Notes under the pieces: model-generated
The model's database searches: none
Told to the model about the DNA's origin: nothing
The model's input: only the letters and a program-made list of their open reading frames with translations
Assembly: GCF_003351225.1 (NCBI RefSeq)
Contig: NZ_QQSY01000004.1
Span: 261,051 to 325,050, forward strand
Length of the DNA stretch: 64,000 nt
Direction: 5' to 3'
Source of the DNA: Dyella solisilvae
Lineage (GTDB): Bacteria > Pseudomonadota > Gammaproteobacteria > Xanthomonadales > Rhodanobacteraceae
In this document: in pieces, positions 1 through 8,760 of the stretch
Position numbering within the stretch: position 1 is the first letter of the stretch
Layout of the letters: every line of letters starts with the position of its first letter
Translations under genes and position numbers: made by a program

Positions 1-1
1 C

Positions 2-1567
2 GGCGGGCAGGCGCCGAAGCCGATCGCCATGCCCGTGATGCCGCCGCCCGGTGACGGCCCGATCGACGACGCCGAATTCGAGGCCTTGCTGGACAGCCTG
101 TACGGCGGCGGAGCGCCGGGCGCCCCGGCAGCCTCGCCGGCGCCAGGTGGCAGCATCAGCGACGATGAATTCGAGTCGTTGCTGGACAACCTCCACGGCA
201 AGGGCAGCGCGCCGGGCGCCTCCGAACCGCCGAAGTCGCCTTCCTCGCCGCACGCGATCAGCGATGACGAATTCGAGGCGCTGCTGGACAACCTGCATGG
301 CAAGGGCGCGGCGCCGGGCGCGGTGCATGCCGCGCCCTCACCAACATCATCTCCAGCGCCGGCGGCGCCTGCATCGCGCCAGGCTGCCCCGCCGGAGAAC
401 ACCGTACGCGTGGATACCGCGCGTCTCGATGCACTGGTGCATCGCGCCGGCGAACTGGTGCTGGTGCGCAATCGCCTGATCAGCCTGGCGGCGCGACATG
501 GCGACGAGACGCTGGCGCTGGCCGCCGCCGAACTCGACCGCGTCGCAGATGCGCTGCAGACCGCCGTACTCGGCATGCGCATGCAACCTGTCGGGCGTCT
601 GTTCCAACGCTTCCCGCGCATCGTGCGCGACCTCTCGCGCCAGCTCGGCAAGGAAGTGGAACTGGTGCAGGAAGGCGAGGGCACCGACCTCGACCGCAGC
701 CTGGTCGAGGCGCTGGCCGACCCGATGGTGCACCTGATCCGCAACGCGCTCGACCACGGCCTGGAAATGCCGGAGGAACGCGAGCGCGCGGGCAAGTCGC
801 GCAAGGGCAAGGTAACGCTCTCGGCTAGCCAGCGCGGCGAACGCATCGTGATCACCGTGGCCGACGACGGTCGCGGCATGAACCCCGAGGTCCTGCGCCG
901 CAAGGCGGTGGAGAAGGGCGTGATCGACGACGCGCAGGCCGCGCGCCTCAACGAAAACGAATGTTATGAACTGATCTTCCGTCCCGGCTTCAGCACGGCC
1001 GCCACCGTCTCGGACATCTCCGGCCGCGGTGTCGGCATGGACGTGGTGAAGACGCGCGTGGCCGAACTCGGCGGCACGTTGCAGGTGCGCTCGCAGCTGG
1101 GGCGGGGCAGCACGCTGGAGCTGGCGGTGCCGCTCACCATGGCGATCCAGCGCGTGCTGATGGTGCGCGTGGGCGCCCGCTTGCTGGCGCTGCCGCTCAG
1201 CAACGTCGAGGAAGTGTTCGAACTGGCGCCTGGCCAGCGCCAATGGCTGGATGGCCGCGTGGTGGCGGCGCATCGCGGCCGTGCGCTCGCCCTGGCCGAT
1301 CTTGGTGGCTGGGTTGGCGTCGATGGCGCGCCCGGCAGCCACGTGGTCGTGCTGCATATCGGCCACCTGCGACTGGGCTGCCTGGTGCACGCCGTGCTCG
1401 GTCGCGAGGACGTGATGGTCAAGCCTTTGGGCCCGCTGTTCGAGGGCGTCCCTGCCGTGGCCGGCGCCACGGTCACCGGCGATGGCCGCCTGGCATTGGT
1501 GATGGACCTGGCGGGACTCTCGGCCAGCGATGGCCAACTCCTTCCCTCTTTGCGGATTAGCGCCTGA
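2..1567 (+). CDS. cheA: Chemotaxis histidine kinase CheA, 5' end cut by window
   Basis: This is the kinase that phosphorylates CheY and CheB in response to chemoreceptors. The frame is open through the first bases of the window, so the N-terminal phosphotransfer (HPt) part lies upstream; the ATG at 29 is probably internal. Counting from that ATG, a Pro/Ala linker (about 1-120) carries three acidic repeats of the form DDEFEALLDNLHG. Then come the dimerisation helices (about 124-185) and the HATPase domain, with N box HLIRNALDHG (235-244), G1 box DDGRGM (279-284) and G2 box GRGVGMDV (332-339). A CheW-like regulatory domain ends the protein. One base separates it from motC, so it shares an operon with the stator genes and is probably the flagellar CheA. 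It is distinct from the complete CheA at 12988. Confidence 0.93.
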   Translation, partial: GGQAPKPIAMPVMPPPGDGPIDDAEFEALLDSLYGGGAPGAPAASPAPGGSISDDEFESLLDNLHGKGSAPGASEPPKSPSSPHAISDDEFEALLDNLHGKGAAPGAVHAAPSPTSSPAPAAPASRQAAPPENTVRVDTARLDALVHRAGELVLVRNRLISLAARHGDETLALAAAELDRVADALQTAVLGMRMQPVGRLFQRFPRIVRDLSRQLGKEVELVQEGEGTDLDRSLVEALADPMVHLIRNALDHGLEMPEERERAGKSRKGKVTLSASQRGERIVITVADDGRGMNPEVLRRKAVEKGVIDDAQAARLNENECYELIFRPGFSTAATVSDISGRGVGMDVVKTRVAELGGTLQVRSQLGRGSTLELAVPLTMAIQRVLMVRVGARLLALPLSNVEEVFELAPGQRQWLDGRVVAAHRGRALALADLGGWVGVDGAPGSHVVVLHIGHLRLGCLVHAVLGREDVMVKPLGPLFEGVPAVAGATVTGDGRLALVMDLAGLSASDGQLLPSLRISA

Positions 1568-1568
1568 C

Positions 1569-2309
1569 ATGGATCTGGTAAGTCTCATCGGTACGATCCT
1601 GGCCTTCGTGGTCGTGATCGTCGGCACCATCCTCAAGGGATCCAGCGTGGAAGCGCTGTGGAATCCCGCCGCCTTCGTGATCGTGTTCCTCGGCACGATT
1701 GCCGCGCTGCTGGTGCAGAACCCCGGCAAGGTGCTGAAGAACGCATTGGCGATGTTCCCGCTGGTGTACAAGCCGCCGAGGCACCAGCCTTCGGACCTCA
1801 TCAGCCGCATCGTGGGCTGGAGCGAGATCTCGCGCCGCCAGGGCCTGCTCGGGCTGGAGCCGCAGATCGAATCGGAGAGCGACACCTTTGTGCGCAAGGG
1901 CCTGCAACTGCTGGTCGATGGCAGCGAGCCCGAGGCCATCCGCGGCGTGCTGGAAGTGGAGGTGGGCGCGCGCGAGCACACCGACCTCGCCGCCGCCAAG
2001 GTGTTCGAGAACGCCGGCATTTTCTCGCCCACCATGGGCATCATCGGCGCGGTGATGGGCCTGATGGCGGTGATGCAGAATCTGGCCGATCCGAGCAAGC
2101 TCGGCCACGGCATCGCGGCGGCGTTCGTGGCCACCATCTACGGCGTGGCGCTGGCCAACCTGCTGATGCTGCCCATGTCCGCTCGCCTGAAGGGGATCGT
2201 CCACAAGCAGACCCAGATGCGCGAGATCCTGGTCGAGGGCCTGGTGGCGATCGCCGAAGGTTCCAATCCGCGACAGATCGAATCCAAGCTGCAGGGCTAC
2301 CTGCCGTGA
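1569..2309 (+). CDS. motC: Flagellar stator protein MotC (MotA family)
   Basis: Inner-membrane proton-channel subunit of the second type of flagellar stator (MotCD). The 246-residue protein begins MDLVSLIGTILAF, a typical MotC/PomA N terminus. Four membrane helices are visible: about 5-22, 30-50, 150-170 and 180-200. The last pair surrounds the conserved segment FSPTMGIIGAVMGL. The ATG at 1569 lies one base after the cheA stop and gives the family's usual length; an in-frame upstream start would run back into cheA. The stop codon overlaps the GTG start of motD, so the two subunits are translationally coupled. Confidence 0.93.
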   Translation: MDLVSLIGTILAFVVVIVGTILKGSSVEALWNPAAFVIVFLGTIAALLVQNPGKVLKNALAMFPLVYKPPRHQPSDLISRIVGWSEISRRQGLLGLEPQIESESDTFVRKGLQLLVDGSEPEAIRGVLEVEVGAREHTDLAAAKVFENAGIFSPTMGIIGAVMGLMAVMQNLADPSKLGHGIAAAFVATIYGVALANLLMLPMSARLKGIVHKQTQMREILVEGLVAIAEGSNPRQIESKLQGYLP

Positions 2310-3355
2310 GGAGGAAGAAACACCACGAGGACCACGTCAATCACGAGGCATGGGCGATTCCCTATGCCGACCTGATGACGCTGCTGCTCGCGTTCTTCGT
2401 GGTGATGTACGCGGTCTCGGTGGTCAACGAGGGCAAATACCGAGTGATGTCCGAGTCGATCATCGAGGCATTCAACGGCTCCAGCCACGTGATTGCGCCG
2501 ATGCCGCAGACGCGCGTGCAGCCGCACAACGTCGATCCTGCCGTGGCCACCCCGGCCGGCCAGCCGGGTGGCGCCACCACGCCGGTGAGCGTGCCGATCC
2601 CGCAGCGTCCGCAGCCGGTGCGCGCGGCGGACATGCGCCTGCTTGAGCAGCGCGCCGAGCAGCGCAATCTTGAATTGATCCGCGACCAGGTGCAGCGCGC
2701 GCTGCAGCCGCTGATCGACAAGAAGATGGTGGTGGTGCGCAAGACCACCAGCTGGCTGGAGGTCGAGTTGCGCACCGACATCCTGTTCGCCAGCGGCGTC
2801 GCCAAGCTCTCGCCGCAGGCTGGCGGTGTGCTCGATGACATGGCGGCGATCCTCAAGCCATTCCCCAATCCGGTGCGCGTCGAAGGCTATACCGACGACC
2901 GCCCGATCAATACCTCGCTGTATCCCTCCAACTGGGAGCTGTCCGCCGCTCGCGCCGCCAGCGTGGCTCGCCTGTTCTCCGAGCAGGGCATTGCCCCGGA
3001 GCGCCTGGGCATCGTGGGCTGGAGCGAGTATCGGCCCGCCGCCGACAACGGCACCGAGGACGGCCGCAACCACAATCGTCGCGTGCTGATCGTGGTGCTG
3101 AGCAATGAGGACGCGCCCAAGCGCCTGTTCAACGACGCCAACAAGGGCATCGAGGTGGCCGACAACGCCGATGCGCCGGCGACGTCTTCGTCTGTCGCCG
3201 CCACGCTGCCCGTTGTGCCGCGTTTGGTGTCGATGCCGTCGGCCGGCCGGGGCGCGCCAGCGCCGCAGCCGGGGGCGCCGACCATGCCGAACGCGGACGC
3301 GAGCAACCTGACTGTCACGGCGCCGCGCATCGCGCCACCGGAGCATGGCCCATGA
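2306..3355 (+). CDS. motD: Flagellar stator protein MotD (MotB family)
   Basis: Peptidoglycan-anchored stator subunit that pairs with MotC. Translation probably starts at a GTG overlapping the motC stop (GTGA), giving 349 residues. The N terminus is rich in His and Lys, followed by WAIPYADLMTLLLAFFVVMY. Asp22 there matches the proton-accepting aspartate of MotB, and the segment is the single membrane helix. An OmpA-like peptidoglycan-binding domain (about 155-265) contains VRVEGYTDDRPI and NWELSAARAASV. A tail of roughly 80 residues rich in Pro and Ala follows; its role is not evident. The frame extends far upstream inside motC without stops, but that extension is only an out-of-frame reading of motC. 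Confidence 0.92.
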   Translation: MRRKKHHEDHVNHEAWAIPYADLMTLLLAFFVVMYAVSVVNEGKYRVMSESIIEAFNGSSHVIAPMPQTRVQPHNVDPAVATPAGQPGGATTPVSVPIPQRPQPVRAADMRLLEQRAEQRNLELIRDQVQRALQPLIDKKMVVVRKTTSWLEVELRTDILFASGVAKLSPQAGGVLDDMAAILKPFPNPVRVEGYTDDRPINTSLYPSNWELSAARAASVARLFSEQGIAPERLGIVGWSEYRPAADNGTEDGRNHNRRVLIVVLSNEDAPKRLFNDANKGIEVADNADAPATSSSVAATLPVVPRLVSMPSAGRGAPAPQPGAPTMPNADASNLTVTAPRIAPPEHGP

Positions 3356-3409
3356 CGCAGCACACCATGTTGGCCGGCGCAGCCGAACACCGCCCGGGAA
3401 GCCCCCTTC

Positions 3410-3880
3410 GTGATTGACACCCAGACCGCAGGCAGCGACCAGCGCTGGCTTTCGTTCCGCGTCGGCGCACAGCTGTACGCTGCGCCGCTCGGCGAGATCA
3501 GTGAAGTGATCCGCGACGGCGAAATCACTCCCGTTCCCGGGGCCGCTGGCGACCTGCTGGGTATCCGCCACCTGCGGGGGCGCATCGTGCCCGTTCTCGA
3601 TGGCCGCCGTCGTCTTGGCCTTGACGAGGGTCAGGACCTGGATGTCGGTCAGATACGCCTGATCATGCTCTCGCACGGAGCCCACTTGGTGGGTCTGCGC
3701 GTGGACGCGATCGGCGACCTGGTGTCGCCGGGCCACAGCGGGATCGCGCCGCCGCCGCCCGGCGCGGCGGCGCGCGTGGATGATCCGGTCTACGGGGTCA
3801 TTCCATGGCAGGGCAGCTTCGTAGCCCTGCTCGACGTGGGACGCCTGTGCCGCCTGCCTGCCGAAAGCGAAGTGGCCTGA
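3410..3880 (+). CDS. cheW: Chemotaxis coupling protein CheW
   Basis: Adaptor that links receptors to CheA. The 156-residue protein is a single CheW domain. It starts from GTG, and near the N terminus reads WLSFRVGAQLYAAPLGEISE, the usual first strands of the fold, followed by GIRHLRGRIVPVLDGRRRLG. It lies 54 bases after motD in the same direction and probably belongs to the cheA-motC-motD operon. A 21-codon reading frame begins on the motD stop (3352) and ends across this GTG, so initiation may be coupled to it. No stronger in-frame start is seen upstream. Confidence 0.88.
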   Translation: MIDTQTAGSDQRWLSFRVGAQLYAAPLGEISEVIRDGEITPVPGAAGDLLGIRHLRGRIVPVLDGRRRLGLDEGQDLDVGQIRLIMLSHGAHLVGLRVDAIGDLVSPGHSGIAPPPPGAAARVDDPVYGVIPWQGSFVALLDVGRLCRLPAESEVA

Positions 3881-4173
3881 TCTGCTTCGATCAATGCAGT
3901 ATCGCACTCTGTGCACGACAGAGACGCGGCAGCTTCACCCTGACATCGCGTTGCTGCAGAAGAAACGCATTGCGAGAAACGACAGACCGGATCGGTCCGC
4001 TGGAGAGCATGGCTGTCGCCGATCTGTAGAGCCCCACGCAACCGACTCGCGGGCTTCCACTGCCAACGCAATCACACCGCCACGACAGACCGGGCGCCTG
4101 GCGACCCGTTATGCTTCCGATCGCGGGAGCGTCACCGACGCCCTGCGATACCCCGAGGTCGAGGAGATTGCCG

Positions 4174-6093
4174 ATGTCATCGCCCGCCAGTGACGTGCCG
4201 GCCACCTCAGCGGGTCAACGCGCCGTCGTCATCGTGGCCGCCGGCACCGTGCTGGCGTTGCTCTATGTCGGGCGCGAAGTGCTGGTGCCGGTGGTGCTGG
4301 CCTTCTTCCTGAGCCTGTTGCTGGCGCCCTGGGTGCGCCTGTACCGACGCCTCGGACTCGGTCATGGCCTCTCCGTGCTGGTCGCGGTGATCGCCTTCGT
4401 GGTGATCGGTACCGGTCTGGCCAGCATGATGGGCTCGCAGGTGGTCCACATGGCGCGCGGCCTTCCGCAGTACGAGGCGACCATTCGCGGCAAGGTGACG
4501 ACGCTGCGCGAGATGACGCTCGGCCGTTTCGAGATCATGCAGGGCGAGGTCGGCAAGGTGATCAACCAGGCCGAGGGAACGTTGCCAGCGGCGCCATCGG
4601 CGCCTGAGCATCCGTCGGCATCGCCGGAGTCACCGGCCTCGGAGGCAGGTTCGGTCCATCGACCCACCACGCCGATGGAGGTGATGACGCGCGTGCTCTC
4701 CACTGCCTGGATTCCTTTGCAGACCGCCGGCATCGTGCTGGTGGTGCTGGTGTTCGTGTTGCTGGAGCAGGAGTCGCTGCGCGACCGTTTCATCCGCCTC
4801 GCCGGCGGTTCGGACTTGCGCGCCACGACGGCGGCGATCAACGACGCGGGCGCCCGCCTGTCGCGCTTCTTCCTGTCGACGTTTTCAGTGAATTTCGGGG
4901 TGGGCGTGGCGATCTGGCTCGGCCTGACCGTCATCGGCGTGCCCAACGCGCCGCTGTGGGGCTGCCTCACGGCCGTATTGCGCTTCGTCCCCTACGTCGG
5001 TGTGTGGATGGTGGCTGCGCTGGTGGCGTTGTTCGCGGCGGCGGTGACGCCGGGATGGTCGCTGCTGGTGATGACGCTGGTGCTGTACTTCGTGGTCGAA
5101 CTGGTGGTGTCGCAGCTGGTCGAGCCGTTCCTCTACGGACATACCACCGGCCTGTCGCCCCTGGCGGTGGTGGTCTCGGCGATCTTCTGGAGCTGGCTGT
5201 GGGGACCCGTGGGACTGGTGATGTCCACGCCGTTGACGCTGTGCCTGGTGGTGGCGGGGCGTCACGTGGAGGGGCTGAACCTGCTCAACGTGCTGCTGGG
5301 TGACGCGCCAGCGCTGACCATGCCGCAACGCTTCTACCAGCGCGCGCTGTCCGGTGATGCCCACGAAATTCTTGCCGAGGCGCGCAGCTTCCTCAAACGC
5401 AAGACCTTCGCAGCCTACGGCGACTCGGTCCTGCTGCCGGCGATGCAACTGGGTCGTATCGACCTGATGCGCGGCGCCATCAGCCGCGAGCAACAGAACG
5501 TGCTGCGCGACGCCGTGGTGAAAGTGGTCGAAACGCTGGGCCACGACCGCAGTCGATGGTCGTTGCGTCGCATGCGTCCCACCGTGCTCGACGACGCCAG
5601 CATCGGGCGTCGCCTGCGCCAGATGCGCGTCGACGTAGCGGGGCGCTGGCAAGGCTCGCTCGCCGTGGCGCCGGGTACTTTGGTGCTCTGCGTGGGGCTG
5701 GGCTCGGTGGTCGACGACCTCGCCACCGAAATGCTGACCCGCGTGCTGCGTGACCTTCACATCGACGCCCGCCATCTTGCGCCCGATGATTTCGCCGCCT
5801 TCGATGCCGAGCCGCATCCAGAAGCCACGCCTGACGCGGTCTCGCTGGCCTACGTCGTGAGCGCCGATGCCACCGCGGAACGTGCCGATTGCGAGGCCAT
5901 GAGCGCCACGTTGCGGCAGCGCATGCCGGGCGTCCGCATCGTCGCGTTGCTGCTGCCGGAGCCGCTGGTGACGACGGACGCCGTCGTACCCCTGGGAGCC
6001 GACTTCGACGCGGTCACACGATCGTTGGAAGAAGCAGCGCAGCAGGCCATCGCCCTGTTCCCGGCGGATGGGGCGGGCCTGACGCCCCACTGA
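4174..6093 (+). CDS. AI-2E family permease with long cytoplasmic C-terminal extension
   Basis: A member of the AI-2E/PerM/TqsA integral-membrane family; the substrate cannot be told from sequence. The ATG at 4174 is preceded by GAGGAG and gives 639 residues. Membrane helices start at about residues 15, 35 and 65. An extracytoplasmic loop rich in Pro, Ser and Ala (about 135-170) is followed by at least four more helices, including the family segment FVPYVGVWMVAALVALF. From about residue 380 a soluble extension of about 260 residues begins after LLNVLLGDAPALTMPQRFYQ. Family members are commonly near 350-400 residues, so this is a long form. It stands alone, with 293 bases upstream. Confidence 0.85.
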   Translation: MSSPASDVPATSAGQRAVVIVAAGTVLALLYVGREVLVPVVLAFFLSLLLAPWVRLYRRLGLGHGLSVLVAVIAFVVIGTGLASMMGSQVVHMARGLPQYEATIRGKVTTLREMTLGRFEIMQGEVGKVINQAEGTLPAAPSAPEHPSASPESPASEAGSVHRPTTPMEVMTRVLSTAWIPLQTAGIVLVVLVFVLLEQESLRDRFIRLAGGSDLRATTAAINDAGARLSRFFLSTFSVNFGVGVAIWLGLTVIGVPNAPLWGCLTAVLRFVPYVGVWMVAALVALFAAAVTPGWSLLVMTLVLYFVVELVVSQLVEPFLYGHTTGLSPLAVVVSAIFWSWLWGPVGLVMSTPLTLCLVVAGRHVEGLNLLNVLLGDAPALTMPQRFYQRALSGDAHEILAEARSFLKRKTFAAYGDSVLLPAMQLGRIDLMRGAISREQQNVLRDAVVKVVETLGHDRSRWSLRRMRPTVLDDASIGRRLRQMRVDVAGRWQGSLAVAPGTLVLCVGLGSVVDDLATEMLTRVLRDLHIDARHLAPDDFAAFDAEPHPEATPDAVSLAYVVSADATAERADCEAMSATLRQRMPGVRIVALLLPEPLVTTDAVVPLGADFDAVTRSLEEAAQQAIALFPADGAGLTPH

Positions 6094-6109
6094 CGGCGAC
6101 GTGTCGCGA

Positions 6110-7591
6110 TCAGCCCTGCGGCTCGAAGTCGCCGGGGACCCAGCTCTTGTCGAAAAACGTCTTGGTGGGGCCGTACAACCTCAGCAGCACGAAGTAACCC
6201 TTGCCCGGCACGGTGCGTATCCAGTTGGTCGCGCCCTTGGGCCGGGTGGGACCGAACCAGATCTCCGTCGTGCCGTCAGCATCGGCGGCGGGTTTGTCCA
6301 TCTGGTTGAGCGAAGGGAACGGTTGGCCGTTGTCCAGGCCGGACGCCGTGACCGAGTCGTACGCCGTCACCGACCAGAACAGCGCGGCGGGTATGCCCTT
6401 GGGCAGGCGCAGCCGATAGGTCTTGCTGCCGCTGAGCGGCTGGTTGTTCACGTCCCAGGCGGTGAAGGGGTACTTGGCGCCCACGTTCTCCATGTTGATC
6501 GCCATGCCGGGGCTGGTGGAGTAGGCAAGGGCGAAGAACTTGGTTCGCGCGTCGACTTCGTTATAGGTCGGGGTGGTGAAGTCGGCATTGTCCGGGAACG
6601 GATTCATCCAGTGACGATCGGGATAGTAGCGTTGCGCAGGGGCGTCATCGGGGCGCTGGAAGCCCAGCGCTCGCGTCATCTGATAGGCGGTGCGCGCCCC
6701 GCGGTCGAGTATCTGTTTGGTATGGGCGTCCGGCTTGAACGGCTGGCCCTTGACGATGCCCAGCGTGGCGAGCACGCCGCGCATCTCCATGTCCTGCGGA
6801 TCGACGTACTCGTGGTCGACGTAGCGCGCGAGCATGTCGAAGGCGGAACCATCGGTGGGATAAAGCATGTTGGCCGGCTTGCTGGATGCATCGGGGAACA
6901 CCATCGGCTTGGCGGTCGATTCCTTGCCCAGCGGGTAGATGCGGGTCTGCTCCATCACCTTCACCGGCGGCTCGAGATCCTTGGGGTCCTTGAAGAAGCC
7001 GCGCCAGAACACGAACAGGCCGTAGGTGCGCGAGCGGTAGGTGTAATAGCCCTGGTCGGGCACGCTGCCGGTGTAGTCGGGCGGAAGCACCAAGTACTTG
7101 CCGCCCTTGCCCTTGTCCGGTCCCGGAAGGCCGACATCGCCGCAGGCGCGCTTGCCGTCGAGCGGCTTCTCCATGCATACCGGGCGCTGGTAGAAATCGT
7201 CGAGGATGCCCTGCAGGCCCGGCGGCACTTCGATCACGAGTGGGCCCGTTTCGGCCAGGTCCACGTAGCCCATCGCGTAGATCACATCGGAGTTGGGCGT
7301 GGTGACCAGGGTCTTGGCGTTGAGTCGCTCCTTGAAGATCGGCAGCACGTTGTAGCCCTTGCCGAAGACGCGCTCGGAGCCCTCTTTCATCGCCACCATG
7401 TTGAGCGCCGGCAGCGCCCACAGGTAAGCCTGCACGGCGCGCTGGTACAACAGCTCATCCTGCAGCTGGGCGGCCTTCTGCGGCGTGGCGTAGCCCTGGA
7501 TGAAACCATTGTCCTTCGCCTGTGCGTGGACGAGCGAGGCCATGGCGAGGCCAGTGCAGGCGAGCATGGCCAGGGTCAACGAACGATGCAT
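6110..7591 (-). CDS. Exported DUF1254/DUF1214 protein
   Basis: The 493-residue protein has an N-terminal signal peptide (about 1-24, ending VHAQA). A DUF1254 region follows (about 50-190, with TTPNSDVIYAMGYVDL), and a DUF1214 region near the C terminus (about 360-475, with LRLPKGIPAALFWSVTAYD and a run ending NWIRTVPGKGYFVLLRLYGP). The function of these paired domains is unknown; they are predicted periplasmic. GGAGG sits four bases before the ATG. It lies 66 bases downstream of a beta-barrel gene on the same strand and probably forms a two-gene operon with it. A third barrel gene is divergent. No enzyme activity is proposed. Confidence 0.85.
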   Translation of the reverse strand: MHRSLTLAMLACTGLAMASLVHAQAKDNGFIQGYATPQKAAQLQDELLYQRAVQAYLWALPALNMVAMKEGSERVFGKGYNVLPIFKERLNAKTLVTTPNSDVIYAMGYVDLAETGPLVIEVPPGLQGILDDFYQRPVCMEKPLDGKRACGDVGLPGPDKGKGGKYLVLPPDYTGSVPDQGYYTYRSRTYGLFVFWRGFFKDPKDLEPPVKVMEQTRIYPLGKESTAKPMVFPDASSKPANMLYPTDGSAFDMLARYVDHEYVDPQDMEMRGVLATLGIVKGQPFKPDAHTKQILDRGARTAYQMTRALGFQRPDDAPAQRYYPDRHWMNPFPDNADFTTPTYNEVDARTKFFALAYSTSPGMAINMENVGAKYPFTAWDVNNQPLSGSKTYRLRLPKGIPAALFWSVTAYDSVTASGLDNGQPFPSLNQMDKPAADADGTTEIWFGPTRPKGATNWIRTVPGKGYFVLLRLYGPTKTFFDKSWVPGDFEPQG

Positions 7592-7657
7592 AGATCCTCC
7601 CGGGGACGTGGGTATCCGTGGCGGCGCAGCCGTTGGATTGTTGCGCCGGCCGCGTTA

Positions 7658-8449
7658 CTACAGCGGGAACTGCAGGTTGAGGCCAAAGAACAGCTGGAAC
7701 TGCGGGACGCCGTCGCCTTCGCGGGCCGCGGTGAACTGCGGCTCGGCAAACAGGTTGTAGGTGACGCCGCTGCGGTCCTTCCAGATCTTTCCCATGCCCA
7801 CGCCCACCGGAAGGTAATGCGTGCCCGCGTGCAGGTCCCAGGTCCAGGTCGCCGTGCTGCGGAAATACCAGGCGCGCGGCAGGTTGTAGATGAAGAAGGG
7901 CTGCACCTGCAGGTTGTTCTGGGTCGAGCGGTTGCCCGAACCGGCGAACGAATGCTGCCAGGTCACCAGCCCGCCGATGAGTCCCCAGGCTTTGGGCGCG
8001 ATGGCCAACGCGGCCAGGCCCGCCTGCCACTTGCCGGTCCCCGTCCGCGAATCGCCCGCGGTGGGCGCGGTCAGTTGCGGTCCAATGCCCATTTCGAACG
8101 GCCCGGCCTTGAACAGCGCCACGTCGAATACGTTGAAGTCGCCCATGCGGGTAGTTCTTCCATCCGGCGCCAGGTTGGGCGTGGTCACCAACGGCAACGT
8201 CGTGCGCATCAGTTGCGGCAGGCCAAACAGCTTGTGAGGGATGGCGCCACGCAGCAGGAATGCGTTGGCGTCGGCATCGTCGAGGTTGTAATAACTGCCC
8301 GTGTAAGCGTCCTGAAGATTCAATCCAAGGCTGGGTTGCAACGGATTGTTCGCAGCGTTCATTTCCGCGTTGGATTGCGCGTGCAACAGCCCCGTTGAGG
8401 CCATCCAGACGCCGACCAGCATCCATGCCTTGCGCCACGCCTTCCTCAT
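7658..8449 (-). CDS. Putative outer-membrane beta-barrel protein
   Basis: A 263-residue exported protein whose body is built of short alternating amphipathic strands, with a terminal Phe-Pro-Leu after LQLFFGLNLQ-type strands. This fits an outer-membrane barrel of the transporter-like family often found beside DUF1254 genes. The signal peptide spans about 1-24 (ending LLHAQS). The ATG at 8449 is preferred over a TTG two codons upstream because AGGGAG lies nine bases before it. That AGGGAG is partly inside a perfect 7-bp hairpin (8461-8477). The substrate is unknown. It is first in a likely operon with the DUF1254 gene. Confidence 0.72.
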   Translation of the reverse strand: MRKAWRKAWMLVGVWMASTGLLHAQSNAEMNAANNPLQPSLGLNLQDAYTGSYYNLDDADANAFLLRGAIPHKLFGLPQLMRTTLPLVTTPNLAPDGRTTRMGDFNVFDVALFKAGPFEMGIGPQLTAPTAGDSRTGTGKWQAGLAALAIAPKAWGLIGGLVTWQHSFAGSGNRSTQNNLQVQPFFIYNLPRAWYFRSTATWTWDLHAGTHYLPVGVGMGKIWKDRSGVTYNLFAEPQFTAAREGDGVPQFQLFFGLNLQFPL

Positions 8450-8760
8450 GATCAACTGCTCCCTGTCATCGACAGGGGGATGATCGGGGTGGCGCGTGGA
8501 TCGTGCATCGGTAGTTCTACTGTCCGACGGCAGGCAACCACCCGCGTGCGACCGACATCGGTACGGCCAGCGTGATGGCGCCTGCGCTGCCCTGGTGGCG
8601 AGCTCACCACCACCGTATTTCTACCTAACTTCGCTAGGTGGATTTTCGCTTGTTGGCCACGAGCCAGATCGCCACGCTGCAACCACAAGCCCATGCCACG
8701 GGCGCGAGCCTCCCCCTCGCAGCGTGCCCTTGGCCAATCAACACGTGGTCCAGGGACGAT
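8450..8760. other. Intergenic region between divergent barrel genes
   Basis: 311 bases separating two divergently transcribed outer-membrane protein genes. Apart from the hairpin next to the reverse gene it contains an imperfect hairpin near 8619-8640 (CTACCTA then TAGGTGG around ACTTCGC). Both promoters must lie here, but no clear -35/-10 pair could be assigned. No convincing small gene was found. Confidence 0.5.
8461..8477 (-). promoter_or_regulatory. Hairpin overlapping the ribosome-binding site of the 7658-8449 gene
   Basis: A perfect 7-bp stem (CCCTGTC/GACAGGG) with a 3-base loop, 12 bases upstream of the reverse-strand ATG. The AGGGAG ribosome-binding site (8459-8464) shares four bases with the stem, so folding would limit initiation. 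The structure is visible in the sequence; any regulatory use is inference. Confidence 0.4.

Noticed and set aside
62-307. The cheA repeats considered as a DNA microsatellite or CRISPR
   Set aside because: The repeats are in frame, conserved at the peptide level with synonymous differences, and the spacers are coding Pro/Ala linkers.
3894-4193. Short forward frame between cheW and the permease gene
   Set aside because: No ribosome-binding site, no family similarity recognised, and amino-acid composition typical of non-coding GC-rich sequence.
6101-8398. Long forward open frame opposite the DUF1254 and barrel genes
   Set aside because: The predicted protein is low in hydrophobic order and rich in His, Arg and Gly, as expected for an antisense shadow; the reverse-strand genes have signal peptides and family motifs.
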